A stretch of 12,471 nt of DNA from Anaerolineae bacterium (GTDB taxonomy: Bacteria > Chloroflexota > Anaerolineae > 4572-78 > NAK82). Shown in pieces: positions 1-7,785 of the stretch. Under the pieces are notes generated by a model. The model was given only the letters and a program-made list of their open reading frames with translations. It made no database searches and was not told the DNA's origin. Both the position numbers and the translations under genes were made by a program. Where the stretch lies: contig JAUVPY010000025.1 of NCBI GenBank assembly GCA_030598425.1, positions 1 through 12,471 of the forward strand, in the 5' to 3' direction. Position 1 is the stretch's first letter, and each line of letters starts with the position of its first letter.

Positions 1-1
1 A

Positions 2-1090
2 GCGGTTAAGGCTGCCAATTTGCTCTCCATCGCCCTGGGCGGCGACAGCCATATCAGCCTGGGACGCGACAAGGAACTCAACATCGGTCCCGAACGAGTG
101 GCCCCCTTGGCATACCTGGCGTGTGAGCACCCCCAAATCAACGGCCGCCTGAAAGCCCTGTCGAGGCGGACCTGGGCCCAGGCCACCCCAGAATGGTTGG
201 AATACTGGTTCCTGTTACGCGAACCGGACGAGAGTCTGTTGAAGACAGCGCATCAAAAATCCTTGGTCGATTTTTTGCACGATGGACCACAGCCTGTGCC
301 GGAGATTCTCAAGCGGCTCGACTTGCTCCACGTAGCCCAGGTCGACGCTCGCGAGCTGCTGCGCCAGGAGATCATTGGCAAATCAGGTCTCACCCCGACC
401 GACCTGCTTCACGTCGAGGGCCACTACACTCCCTGGGACATTGAGGCAGCATCATTGGCTCTGGATGTTTTCTCCCGTTTCCAGTTTTGGGAGCCGACCG
501 AACTCCGCCAGCGAGTCTGGGCACTGATGACCGAAGCTATTGTCCATGCCATCGTTGTTTTTCTGAGCGGTAAGGTCCTGCCGCCACCTGCCTTGCCTGA
601 GGATAAGGACATAGGGCGCTGGTTCTTCTACAACAGCTTGTACCCCGCTCATCCACACTTGGAGACCAGCTTCCGGCTGCGACAACCCATCATTGGTATC
701 GGCGCGCCAGCCAGCATCTTTTTGAGGGGCGTCGCCGATGCACTGCACACCGATCTGGTCTTGCCAGAATATCATCAGGTCGCCAACGCGGTGGGCGCCA
801 TCGCCGGCAGCGTGATGGTGACGGAGGAGATTCTGGTTTACCCACGGCTGTCAAGTGAGGGGTTGGAGGTGCTCGGCTACTACGTACAGACCAACGACGA
901 GCGACAGGAGTTCGAGGAAGCAGATGATGCGCTGGTTCATGCCCGCGCCCTGAGCCAGGAGCGTGCCTTGGGAGCGGCTCTCCGCTCTGGAGCCGACAAC
1001 CCGCAGGTTATCGTCGAAGAATTGGCCGACGGGCTGGACACGTATCGCATCCGGGCCAAGGCTATGGGCAATCCACGTCTGGCGCGGTGA
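2..1090 (+). CDS. Hydantoinase/oxoprolinase (HyuA-like) family protein, C-terminal part
   Basis: This reading frame is open to the left edge (the first codons read AVKAANLLSIALGGDSH), so the start lies outside the window and about 362 codons are seen. Proteins of the HyuA/OplAH family are usually 650-720 residues, so roughly the C-terminal half is present. Family signatures are GGDSHISLG followed by IGPERVAPLA near the left edge, and LPEYHQVANAVGAIAGSV about two thirds of the way along, the conserved stretch of the C-terminal half of the fold. Relatives hydrolyse cyclic amides such as hydantoins or 5-oxoproline with ATP; the substrate cannot be told here. Translation ends at TGA 1088-1090, 33 bp before the GntR gene, so the two are probably cotranscribed. 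Family assignment is firm; the reaction is not. Confidence 0.85.
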   Translation, partial: AVKAANLLSIALGGDSHISLGRDKELNIGPERVAPLAYLACEHPQINGRLKALSRRTWAQATPEWLEYWFLLREPDESLLKTAHQKSLVDFLHDGPQPVPEILKRLDLLHVAQVDARELLRQEIIGKSGLTPTDLLHVEGHYTPWDIEAASLALDVFSRFQFWEPTELRQRVWALMTEAIVHAIVVFLSGKVLPPPALPEDKDIGRWFFYNSLYPAHPHLETSFRLRQPIIGIGAPASIFLRGVADALHTDLVLPEYHQVANAVGAIAGSVMVTEEILVYPRLSSEGLEVLGYYVQTNDERQEFEEADDALVHARALSQERALGAALRSGADNPQVIVEELADGLDTYRIRAKAMGNPRLAR

Positions 1091-1123
1091 GCCCGCCAGC
1101 ATATGAGAGCAGAGGTGAACCCT

Positions 1124-1801
1124 ATGAAGTTGGTGCCAGTTGATACCCAACGCGCCTACGAACTGATCCGGGAGAAGATCATCACCCTTGAACTGGGTCC
1201 AGGTGCCGCCATCAATGAGCAACGTCTGGCCGAGGACCTGGATATGGGCCTGGTGCCGGTGCGCGAGGCGCTTAAGTTGCTGGCTCACGATGATCTGGTG
1301 ATCATCACCCCTCGTCACGGCCTGTACGTCGCTGAGCTCGACGTTCCCGACTTGGAGCGGATCAGCGAAATGCGTCTTTCATTAGAGTCGCTCTGTGCCC
1401 GGTTGGCTGCCCGGCGGGCCACTCCCGATGACCTGGTCGTGCTAGAAGCGCTGAGCCAGGAACAATCCTCTATTCCGCCTGAGGATAGCCAACGGCTTTT
1501 TGATTTTGATCACAGATTCCATCAGGCTATTGCCCAGGCAGCGCACAACAAATACCTGGCCCGGACCCTGGATCATCTCTTTGGTTTGTCGCAGCGACTA
1601 TGGTACCTCGCATTGCCTCACATTGAGTTTTTGCCCGGCGCCGTCGAAAAACACCTGGACCTGGTGGGGGCTATCAAGGCCGGAAACGCCGACCAGGCTG
1701 AACAAATCATGAGCAGTCACGTGCAAGACTTTTACGACAAGGTGCGAGAAGTCTTAGCAGCAGAAGAGCAGACGGGCTCACCCCCTCACCGCCCAGGATA
1801 G
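1124..1801 (+). CDS. GntR-family transcriptional regulator, FCD (FadR/VanR-like) subfamily
   Basis: This is a 225-residue DNA-binding regulator. Residues about 8-72 form the GntR winged helix-turn-helix (AYELIREKII, LAEDLDMGLVPVREALKLL, then PRHGLYVAEL for the wing). Residues about 78-212 form the all-helical FCD effector domain. Its metal-binding set is visible: Asp129 and His133 (FDHRFH), His177 (KHLDLVGAI) and His199 (SSHV), so a metal-assisted carboxylate ligand is plausible. I chose ATG 1124 over ATG 1103 because AGAGGTG at 1111-1117 sits 6 nt before it, whereas 1103 has no ribosome binding site and is merely in frame with the preceding gene. It sits inside a catabolic-looking gene set, so it probably controls these genes in response to their substrate; no operator was identified. 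Confidence 0.9.
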   Translation: MKLVPVDTQRAYELIREKIITLELGPGAAINEQRLAEDLDMGLVPVREALKLLAHDDLVIITPRHGLYVAELDVPDLERISEMRLSLESLCARLAARRATPDDLVVLEALSQEQSSIPPEDSQRLFDFDHRFHQAIAQAAHNKYLARTLDHLFGLSQRLWYLALPHIEFLPGAVEKHLDLVGAIKAGNADQAEQIMSSHVQDFYDKVREVLAAEEQTGSPPHRPG

Positions 1802-1845
1802 CATAGGCCGGAGAGGGGGCAAGCCGAAGCTTCACGGAGACCAAG

Positions 1846-2625
1846 ATGATGCTAAATAACGACTCGACGGAATTGGCCAAGTTTATCACCGGGACCGTCC
1901 AGCACGAGGTAGCCGAGGCAAGTAACATCACTGATTATCGCGAACCACTGGTCGCTTTTGTTGAAGCTGATGACCCACGCTTTGCTGACCTGCGTCGCGT
2001 GGCACAGCCGACCCATATGATGCCCGATGACTTATTGCCCGGAGCTCACTCGGTCATCTCATTCTTCCTGCCCTTTGATTATTGGGTGGTCGAAGCCAAC
2101 GCCCAAGACAGAGAGGAGGTCGCCCGCGAATGGGCTGAGGCCTACGTTGAGACGAACCACCTCATCGAACGCATCACGAAGCACCTCATCGAGTCCCTAG
2201 CCGATCAGGGAATTCGCGCCGCCGCCGAACCGCCCACCCACAACTTCGATCCGATCAGCCTGGTCAGTCACTGGTCCCATAAGAGCATAGCTGTCATCGC
2301 CGGATTGGGGAGTTTTGGGCTGCATCATATGATCATCACCGACTCCGGTTGCGCTGGTCGTTTTGGCAGCGTCGTCATTGACGCCGACTTACCCATTTCC
2401 GCAGCCAAGCCTAAGGAACGATGTCTCTACTTCCACGACGGCAGCTGCCTGGAGTGCATCCTACGTTGCCCGGTCGATGCCTTGGACGAGAACGATCCCA
2501 TTGACAGGCAGCGTTGCTACCGGCGTTTACGCAGCGTGGCCAAGCGTTATGAACATTTGGATCTGGTTGAGGTGTGCGGCAAGTGTGCCATTGGGCCTTG
2601 TTCTTTCGAATCAGCGGTTCAGTAG
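1846..2625 (+). CDS. QueG/COG1600-like iron-sulfur protein
   Basis: A 259-residue protein with a cysteine-rich C-terminus. Cys201, Cys204 and Cys208 with a following Pro (CLECILRCP) form a ferredoxin-type 4Fe-4S motif, with Cys193 just before. Cys224, Cys244, Cys247 and Cys252 (CGKCAIGPC) could complete a second cluster. The middle part (SIAVIAGLGSFGLHHMIITDSGCAGRFGSVV) resembles the cofactor-binding region of epoxyqueuosine reductase QueG and its relatives, which bind cobalamin. The protein is about 100 residues shorter than QueG, so I do not assign tRNA modification. A neighbouring corrinoid activase supports a role in electron transfer to, or handling of, a corrinoid cofactor; this is inference. 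GGAGA at 1836-1840 precedes ATG 1846, and a second ATG follows at 1849. No signal peptide, so cytoplasmic. Confidence 0.75.
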   Translation: MMLNNDSTELAKFITGTVQHEVAEASNITDYREPLVAFVEADDPRFADLRRVAQPTHMMPDDLLPGAHSVISFFLPFDYWVVEANAQDREEVAREWAEAYVETNHLIERITKHLIESLADQGIRAAAEPPTHNFDPISLVSHWSHKSIAVIAGLGSFGLHHMIITDSGCAGRFGSVVIDADLPISAAKPKERCLYFHDGSCLECILRCPVDALDENDPIDRQRCYRRLRSVAKRYEHLDLVEVCGKCAIGPCSFESAVQ

Positions 2626-2660
2626 TTTGTACCCATTAGTGTGTCTCATTGGTTTGGTAA

Positions 2661-3542
2661 TTGGACCAGCAAGACCAATCGCGGGCTAAGAGCGGTCAAT
2701 TGTTCGTGTTGGCTGCTGCAGTTCTATGGGGAACGACCGGTACGGCCCAGGCACTGGCCCCGGCAGGGGCCCAGCCGGCAGCCATTGGCGCGATGCGCCT
2801 GGCAATTGGTGGGATCGCCCTGCTGCTTCTGGCTGGGATTCGCGGCGCGTTGCGAAGTGGTATGCGGTGGCCAGCCCTGGCCACCGCTGTTGCAGGCGGC
2901 AGTATGGCCGCGTATCAGATATGTTTTTTCACCAGCGTCGCGAAAACCGGCGTAGCGGTAGCCACCATAGTGGCTATCGGGACTGCGCCGATCTTGGCCG
3001 GAATGCTTGGGTTTCTGGTGCGAGGTGAACACCCGGGGAGCCGGTGGGCAATGGCAACGGCGCTCGCCGTTGCAGGGTGTAGCCTGTTGGTCGCTGCCGG
3101 CGGCAGCCTCAGCGTCGATGTATTGGGCATCGTCTTGGCCCTCGGGGCCGGAGCTGCGTATGCGACGTATGCTGTGGCGAGCAAGGGACTTCTCGACGAA
3201 CGACCTCCTGACGCGGTGATGGCCGTCGTTTTTTGCCTGGGCGCGGTGCTCCTGGCTCCGCTACTGTTTGTTGCAGACCTGAGCTGGCTGGCACAGCCGC
3301 GCGGCCTGGCCGTCGCCTTGCACTTGGGGTTGGTAGCCACTGCAGCGGCATATGCCTTGTTCGCCCGTGGCCTAATGGCTATTCCCGTGGCTGCTGCCGT
3401 CACCTTGTCACTGGCTGAACCATTGACCGCTGGCACATTGGGTGTGGTCCTGCTGGGTGAGCAACTCACGACGTCCGCAGTGCTTGGCATCGGGTTGATA
3501 TTCGGCGGGCTGGTTCTGCTTTCACTGGGTGGACGAAGATGA
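2661..3542 (+). CDS. EamA/DMT-superfamily permease (first copy)
   Basis: A 293-residue, very hydrophobic protein with the two tandem EamA repeats (roughly residues 12-140 and 150-290) of the drug/metabolite transporter superfamily, which normally has ten membrane helices. Diagnostic stretches are LAAAVLWGTTGT at the start of the first repeat and SLAEPLTAGTLGVVLLGEQL near the end of the second. An in-frame TAA at 2658-2660 directly before TTG 2661 sets the upstream limit. TTG 2661 is the first usable start, but it has no convincing ribosome binding site; a start at TTG 2700 or GTG 2706 is possible and would leave the first helix intact. The substrate is unknown. Position between an Fe-S protein and a corrinoid activase suggests import or export of a pathway metabolite. 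Confidence 0.88.
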   Translation: MDQQDQSRAKSGQLFVLAAAVLWGTTGTAQALAPAGAQPAAIGAMRLAIGGIALLLLAGIRGALRSGMRWPALATAVAGGSMAAYQICFFTSVAKTGVAVATIVAIGTAPILAGMLGFLVRGEHPGSRWAMATALAVAGCSLLVAAGGSLSVDVLGIVLALGAGAAYATYAVASKGLLDERPPDAVMAVVFCLGAVLLAPLLFVADLSWLAQPRGLAVALHLGLVATAAAYALFARGLMAIPVAAAVTLSLAEPLTAGTLGVVLLGEQLTTSAVLGIGLIFGGLVLLSLGGRR

Positions 3543-3573
3543 TCTGGAAGAGGGGACTCAGAAGGGTTCGTTT

Positions 3574-5154
3574 ATGCCTACAGTTGAAGTGATTTATGGC
3601 GAAAAGCTAAGAACAGTTGAGGCGACGGTCGACAGCGTGCTGGGCGACGCGATCGCTGCCACCGAGTTGCCATTGGAGCAGCCCTGCGCCGGACGTGGCA
3701 CCTGCGGTAAGTGCAAGGTGTTGATCGAGACGGGGGTACACCCCCCCGACGAAATAGAATTGGCAAACCTCACCTCCGGTGAGCTGGCAATCGGCAACCG
3801 GCTGGCCTGTCGCGCCCGGGTGGGGGACGACGTCAAGGTAACTCTGGCACCTATCGTGGTCTACTCCACCAAGATCTTCCGGGCCAGCACCCGCTATAAG
3901 CAGGACGACGTGCCATTGGGGCTGGCGATTGATCTGGGCTCCACCACCGTGGCCGCCTTTTTGACCACGTTGGACGACGGCCAAGTGTGCGCCGGGGCGG
4001 CCAGCCTCAATCAGCAGACAGTTTTCGGCGCCGATGTCATCTCGCGGCTGGCGGCCGCCACCGATGATCCGGCTGACGCTGAGCGGCTGCATAGACTGGC
4101 GCTGGCTTCCATCAACCAGGCAGTCGATTCGCTCAAGCTGTCGCCTCGCGTCCGGCAGCGGGTGAAACGGGCCACAGCGGTAGGCAACGTGGCCATGCAT
4201 CACCTGCTGGTCCGCCTGCCGTTGAATACGCTGGCAGCACTACCTTTCCAACCACATAGCAAGACTGCTGTCCCGGATGCTGCGTACCTGATGAGGGACA
4301 TCTTCCCTGAGGGTACTCGGATTTCGTTGCCCCCTTTGATTGGCGGCTTCGTCGGCTCCGATGCGTTGGCTTGCTTGGCCTACTTCGGGTTTGAGGATCC
4401 GCCGGGGCCAATGGCAGCCATTGACCTGGGCACCAACGGCGAGGTGATGATCACTGACGGCCGACGCATCGTCACTGGCTCAACGGCGGCCGGCCCTGCC
4501 TTTGAGGGAGTGAATATCTCGTGTGGGACCCGCGCGGTGGATGGCGCCATTGTCCACGTACGCTTGGACGGCGGTGAGTTGGTATTCGACACCATCGGCG
4601 ACGAGCCGCCGGTCGGACTAACCGGCTCTGGGCTGCTGAGCGTGATCTATGAACTGCGGCGAGCGGGCGTCATCGAGGCCAGTGGGCGCATTGCTCCCCA
4701 TCCGCCAATGTTTGCCGACCGGATGGGCGAAGACGCTCTCGGCGCGCGCTTCATCCCTCTGACGACTGAGGGACATCTGTCGCTCTCCCAGTGGGATGTG
4801 CGCGAGCTGCAGAAGGCCAAGGGGGCCATCCGTGCCGCGGTGGACATTCTGCTGGGAGAGCTTGATTTGAAGCCGGCTGATTTGGAGCGAGTTATACTCA
4901 CCGGCTCTTTCGGCGGACAGATCGACGTGGAGGCAGTGCTGGCTCTGGGCATGATCCCACCCGTGCGCCGCGAGGCAGTGGAGAGCATTCCCAACGGCGC
5001 TGGTCTGGGCGCGGCCATATTCCTCTCGGATGAGGGGTTTGCCTTGGGCGAAAAACTGGCCGCCCGTGCCGAGCAAATCGACCTGGATCTGGACCCCGAC
5101 TTTAACATGCGATACGTAAATGCTATGGCGCTCACCCCGAATGGATCAGGTTAA
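3574..5154 (+). CDS. RACo-like ATP-dependent reductive activator of corrinoid proteins (COG3894)
   Basis: A 526-residue protein. Residues 1-93 are a 2Fe-2S ferredoxin domain with Cys38, Cys44, Cys47 and Cys79 (C-x5-C-x2-C-x31-C). From about residue 116 on there is an ASKHA-type ATPase body with phosphate-binding loops IDLGSTT (119-125) and AIDLGTNGE (282-290), then GSTAAGPAFEGVNISCG and LTGSFGGQ (442-449). This is the layout of RACo/RamA-type activases, which use ATP to reduce inactivated Co(II) corrinoid of methyltransferase systems back to Co(I). The linker between ferredoxin and ATPase is short, and the protein is about 100 residues shorter than RACo of Carboxydothermus as I recall it. ATG 3574 is preferred because GAAGGG at 3561-3566 lies 7 nt upstream; the frame also opens from GTG 3529, which overlaps the preceding gene. 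The partner methyltransferase is not in the window. Confidence 0.88.
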   Translation: MPTVEVIYGEKLRTVEATVDSVLGDAIAATELPLEQPCAGRGTCGKCKVLIETGVHPPDEIELANLTSGELAIGNRLACRARVGDDVKVTLAPIVVYSTKIFRASTRYKQDDVPLGLAIDLGSTTVAAFLTTLDDGQVCAGAASLNQQTVFGADVISRLAAATDDPADAERLHRLALASINQAVDSLKLSPRVRQRVKRATAVGNVAMHHLLVRLPLNTLAALPFQPHSKTAVPDAAYLMRDIFPEGTRISLPPLIGGFVGSDALACLAYFGFEDPPGPMAAIDLGTNGEVMITDGRRIVTGSTAAGPAFEGVNISCGTRAVDGAIVHVRLDGGELVFDTIGDEPPVGLTGSGLLSVIYELRRAGVIEASGRIAPHPPMFADRMGEDALGARFIPLTTEGHLSLSQWDVRELQKAKGAIRAAVDILLGELDLKPADLERVILTGSFGGQIDVEAVLALGMIPPVRREAVESIPNGAGLGAAIFLSDEGFALGEKLAARAEQIDLDLDPDFNMRYVNAMALTPNGSG

Positions 5155-5157
5155 GCC

Positions 5158-6096
5158 ATGGGTGAGCAAGCAGGGTCTAAAGGGATTGGCCTGCTACTCG
5201 TGGTGCTGGCGACAGCCTGTTGGTCGACTTCGGGCCTCTTCATCAGCCTGATCGTGAGCGGCAGCGGCATATCACCCTGGGGTCTGGCTTTCTGGCGCGA
5301 CCTGGGCACCTTCACCTGCCTGCTGGTGGGTATGTTGCTGCTCGGCTCTCGCGAGCGGTTGCGGGTGAAGCGGCGTGATCTGCCCTGGCTGGCGGCTATG
5401 GGGGCCATCAGCATCGGCATGTTCCACGTAATGTGGAATATGGCGGTTCTGATCAACGGCGTGTCGGTGGCCACGGTCATCCAGGCTAACGCGCCTATCT
5501 TTGTCACCATTATGGCCTGGCTGCTGTGGCGGGAGCAAGTGACCCAGCGCAAAATCATCGCCATCGTTCTGGCCTTCGTCGGCACGGTTCTCATCGCCCG
5601 CCTCGATGGCCTGGGGGCGACGCAGATTAGTCTGTTTGGGCTGTCGATTACTCTGGCGGCAGCCTTTGCCTATGGGGGGTTCAGCCTGTTCGGCAAGAAG
5701 CTGGTCGGAAATTACAGTTCCTGGACGATACTCCTCTACGCCTTCGGATTTGGAGCCTTGATTCTGCTCCCCTTTCAGATCCGAGTCCCCATCCCCTGGC
5801 CCCTTTCACCACAGGTGTTGGGTTGGTATGCCGCGCTGATACTGCTGTCCACCATCTCCGGATTCGGACTGTATACCACCGGCCTGCGGTATCTGCAGGC
5901 CAGCGTGGCGGCTATCGCGGCTTCGACGGAGGTTGCGTTCGCCGCCATGGTCGCCTACATCGCGCTGGGCGAGCGGCTGGATGCCTGGCAGATTCTGGGC
6001 GGGATTTTGGTTGTCGGCGGCGTGATTTTGTTGTCGTGGCCACGGGCCGGGCTCCAAGGTGTGGTCGTAGGCAAGCGGCGTCTGCGTGATGCGTAA
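5158..6096 (+). CDS. EamA/DMT-superfamily permease (second copy)
   Basis: A 312-residue membrane protein with two EamA repeats and about ten predicted membrane helices. Characteristic stretches are LATACWSTSGLFISL near the N-terminus, SVATVIQANAPIFVTIMAWLLWREQ closing the first repeat, and AAIAASTEVAFAAMVAYIAL with GERL closing the second. It ends in a basic tail (GKRRLRDA), which would be cytoplasmic. The ATG follows the activase stop codon after 3 nt, so translation is probably coupled; the ribosome binding site (AGG at 5148-5150) is weak. It differs clearly from the first DMT gene upstream, so the two are not a recent duplication. They may be two separate transporters or a pair. Substrate unknown. 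It converges with the minus-strand genes 26 bp downstream. Confidence 0.9.
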   Translation: MGEQAGSKGIGLLLVVLATACWSTSGLFISLIVSGSGISPWGLAFWRDLGTFTCLLVGMLLLGSRERLRVKRRDLPWLAAMGAISIGMFHVMWNMAVLINGVSVATVIQANAPIFVTIMAWLLWREQVTQRKIIAIVLAFVGTVLIARLDGLGATQISLFGLSITLAAAFAYGGFSLFGKKLVGNYSSWTILLYAFGFGALILLPFQIRVPIPWPLSPQVLGWYAALILLSTISGFGLYTTGLRYLQASVAAIAASTEVAFAAMVAYIALGERLDAWQILGGILVVGGVILLSWPRAGLQGVVVGKRRLRDA

Positions 6097-6122
6097 GAGG
6101 GGCCAGCCCTGGGCGATTACGG

Positions 6123-6902
6123 TCAATTCGTGCGCGGGATCACGTCCGTCTTGTGCCACTCGCCTACCGGCGCGTAGACAATGCCGTTTTCGTAGATCTG
6201 GGCGCGGAACTTTATGCCTTCGTATTCCACATCGTATTCAGCGGTAAGCCGCTCTCCCAGGCCCTTCTCTTTGGCGAACTTGTAGAACATCGCATTGGGA
6301 TTCAGTGGGATGATCATCGACTGCCCGACCAAGGCGATGGTCTCTTCTAGCGACAGTGGGGAACTGCCACCACCGTGTCCGCCGCCATCTTCGCCATCTT
6401 CCGGGATGTTCGTCCGCTGGAATACGACGTAGAAGGAATGATGAAACAAGGTATTGCCCACTTCCTCGTCGGGATGGCCAGTGCTGAGCCCCACCCCCTG
6501 TTCGCTGGCAAGCGGATTGTCTTCGGGCCAGATTACGGCCACGTTTGCCTTATCGGCCTTCCACATCGGGAAATTAGTGCCGGCTTCGTGGGCCGGTTTG
6601 TCCACAACAGCAAAAACGGGATCTGTGTCCGCTTGATTCAGGACCAGCCGTGACCTCTCGATACGCTTGCCCTCTTCGTCCAGCACATCACAGTAGACGT
6701 GATGGTTGCCCATGTTCTCCGTGCCTGTCAAATGGTGGACGCCGATGACGCGCCAGTACTGCGTGGCGTCGTCGGGCGCATCGATCTCAGACAGAAACTT
6801 GATATCAACTTTGTACTTGGCTGATGCGTCGTTGTAGACGGGTTCCCCTTGTTTCACCTTATCCAGGAATTCTTGGTTGTACTTTTTCACATCGAGTCCC
6901 AT
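6123..6902 (-). CDS. Hypothetical two-domain protein with Gly-rich linker
   Basis: I do not recognise a named family for the whole 259-residue protein. Residues about 28-165 look like a beta-rich, possibly ligand-binding domain (RVIGVHHLTGTENMGNHHVY, GNTLFHHSFYVVFQR). Residues 166-181 are a Gly/Asp/Glu/His-rich flexible linker. Residues about 198-250 (NPNAMFYKFAKEKGLG, QIYENGIVYAPVGEW) resemble a small module that I associate with wall-hydrolase proteins of Chloroflexota, which fits the multidomain hydrolase two genes upstream. No signal peptide or membrane helix is seen. AGGAG lies 8 nt before ATG 6902, a strong ribosome binding site. The gene begins 42 bp after the scpA stop on the same strand and is probably cotranscribed. 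Function unknown; a role at the envelope is a guess from the shared module. Confidence 0.75.
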   Translation of the reverse strand: MGLDVKKYNQEFLDKVKQGEPVYNDASAKYKVDIKFLSEIDAPDDATQYWRVIGVHHLTGTENMGNHHVYCDVLDEEGKRIERSRLVLNQADTDPVFAVVDKPAHEAGTNFPMWKADKANVAVIWPEDNPLASEQGVGLSTGHPDEEVGNTLFHHSFYVVFQRTNIPEDGEDGGGHGGGSSPLSLEETIALVGQSMIIPLNPNAMFYKFAKEKGLGERLTAEYDVEYEGIKFRAQIYENGIVYAPVGEWHKTDVIPRTN

Positions 6903-6944
6903 CAGGTGTCTCCTTTCTTACCCTTGGGAGAGGCTCTGGCCTTG

Positions 6945-7766
6945 TCAGCCCCTAGCTTCTTCGGGGGTGTCACTTGAAAGCTCACCCTGGAGGTCGGTTC
7001 TGCCCGGCGAGATGACGATGTCGCCGAACAGATTGTCTTGTTGCACTTCTACCACATACTGTTTGATCAGTTCGAGCACTGCCAGGAAGGTGACAATTAT
7101 TTCAACCCGGCTGGTCGCCCGACGCAGTAGGCTCTGGAAACTGATCTGTCTGCGATGGGTCAACTCGTCGCGGATGAACGTCATCTGCTCCCCAATGGTG
7201 ACGGTCATTGGAGATACGACCTCACTTACCGCCGGTTCGGGAGGGCGCACCTCTAACGCCTGGCGCACAGCAGCGATCAATTCGTCCAGGGTCACATCCC
7301 CTAAGGATAGCTTGGGTTCAAGCTTGGGGGGCAGAGCCACGCGGATGTAGTTCCTCAGACCGTCCGTTTCCCGTTGACGGAGCGCTCCCGCAGCCATTTT
7401 GAATTGCTTGTAAACCCGAAGTTGGTATGCCAGTTGATCGCCAACATCTTCCTCTTCTTCATCTGCCAGACTGGGAGGTGGCTTTGGCAAGAGTGCCCGT
7501 GACTTGATAAACAATAATCTGGCGGCTACCACAAGAAAATCAGTCAGAAACTCAGCTTCGATTTGTTTGAGGATAGCAAGGTAGGCCAGGTATTGGTCGG
7601 TGACTTGGGCCAATGCTACCTTGGTAATGTCCAATTCCTCCCGTTCGATGAGGTGCAGAAGGAGGTCCATCGGGCCCTCGAACGTTGAGAGTTGAACCTG
7701 ATAGCCCTGCGCATTGTGACCTTCGGGCTCTTTTATCGAATCTGGGAGGTGTGAGGTGTCTGTCAT
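6945..7766 (-). CDS. scpA: Segregation and condensation protein A (ScpA, kleisin)
   Basis: A 273-residue protein of typical ScpA length. The diagnostic N-terminal motif is FEGPMDLLLHLIEREELDI (about residues 29-47), followed by LAQVTDQYLAYL and FLVVAARLLFIKSRALLP. This N-terminal domain binds the SMC neck. After an acidic stretch (DEEEEDVGDQ), the C-terminal winged helix (ISFQSLLRRATSRVEIIVTFLAVLELIKQYVVEVQQ) would bind the other SMC head. With Smc and ScpB it forms the condensin that compacts and segregates the chromosome in the cytoplasm. The usual neighbour scpB is not in the window. The gene starts 19 bp after the wall-hydrolase stop and may be read from the same transcript. The ribosome binding site before ATG 7766 is weak (GGA). 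Confidence 0.95.
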   Translation of the reverse strand: MTDTSHLPDSIKEPEGHNAQGYQVQLSTFEGPMDLLLHLIEREELDITKVALAQVTDQYLAYLAILKQIEAEFLTDFLVVAARLLFIKSRALLPKPPPSLADEEEEDVGDQLAYQLRVYKQFKMAAGALRQRETDGLRNYIRVALPPKLEPKLSLGDVTLDELIAAVRQALEVRPPEPAVSEVVSPMTVTIGEQMTFIRDELTHRRQISFQSLLRRATSRVEIIVTFLAVLELIKQYVVEVQQDNLFGDIVISPGRTDLQGELSSDTPEEARG

Positions 7767-7785
7767 GATTCCGAAATGTGTGTTC

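Noticed and set aside
1103..1123. ATG 1103 as the start of the GntR regulator
   Set aside because: The good ribosome binding site at 1111-1117 lies downstream of it and serves ATG 1124.
3529..3573. GTG 3529 as the start of the corrinoid activase
   Set aside because: The added 15 residues are not ferredoxin-like, they overlap the upstream gene, and GAAGGG supports ATG 3574.
3607..4203. 198-codon minus-strand open frame opposite the activase
   Set aside because: It is a shadow of the strongly supported activase gene in a GC-rich region, without a ribosome binding site or recognisable domain.
6097..6122. Bidirectional terminator between the convergent genes
   Set aside because: The 26 bp contain no convincing stem-loop or T-run.
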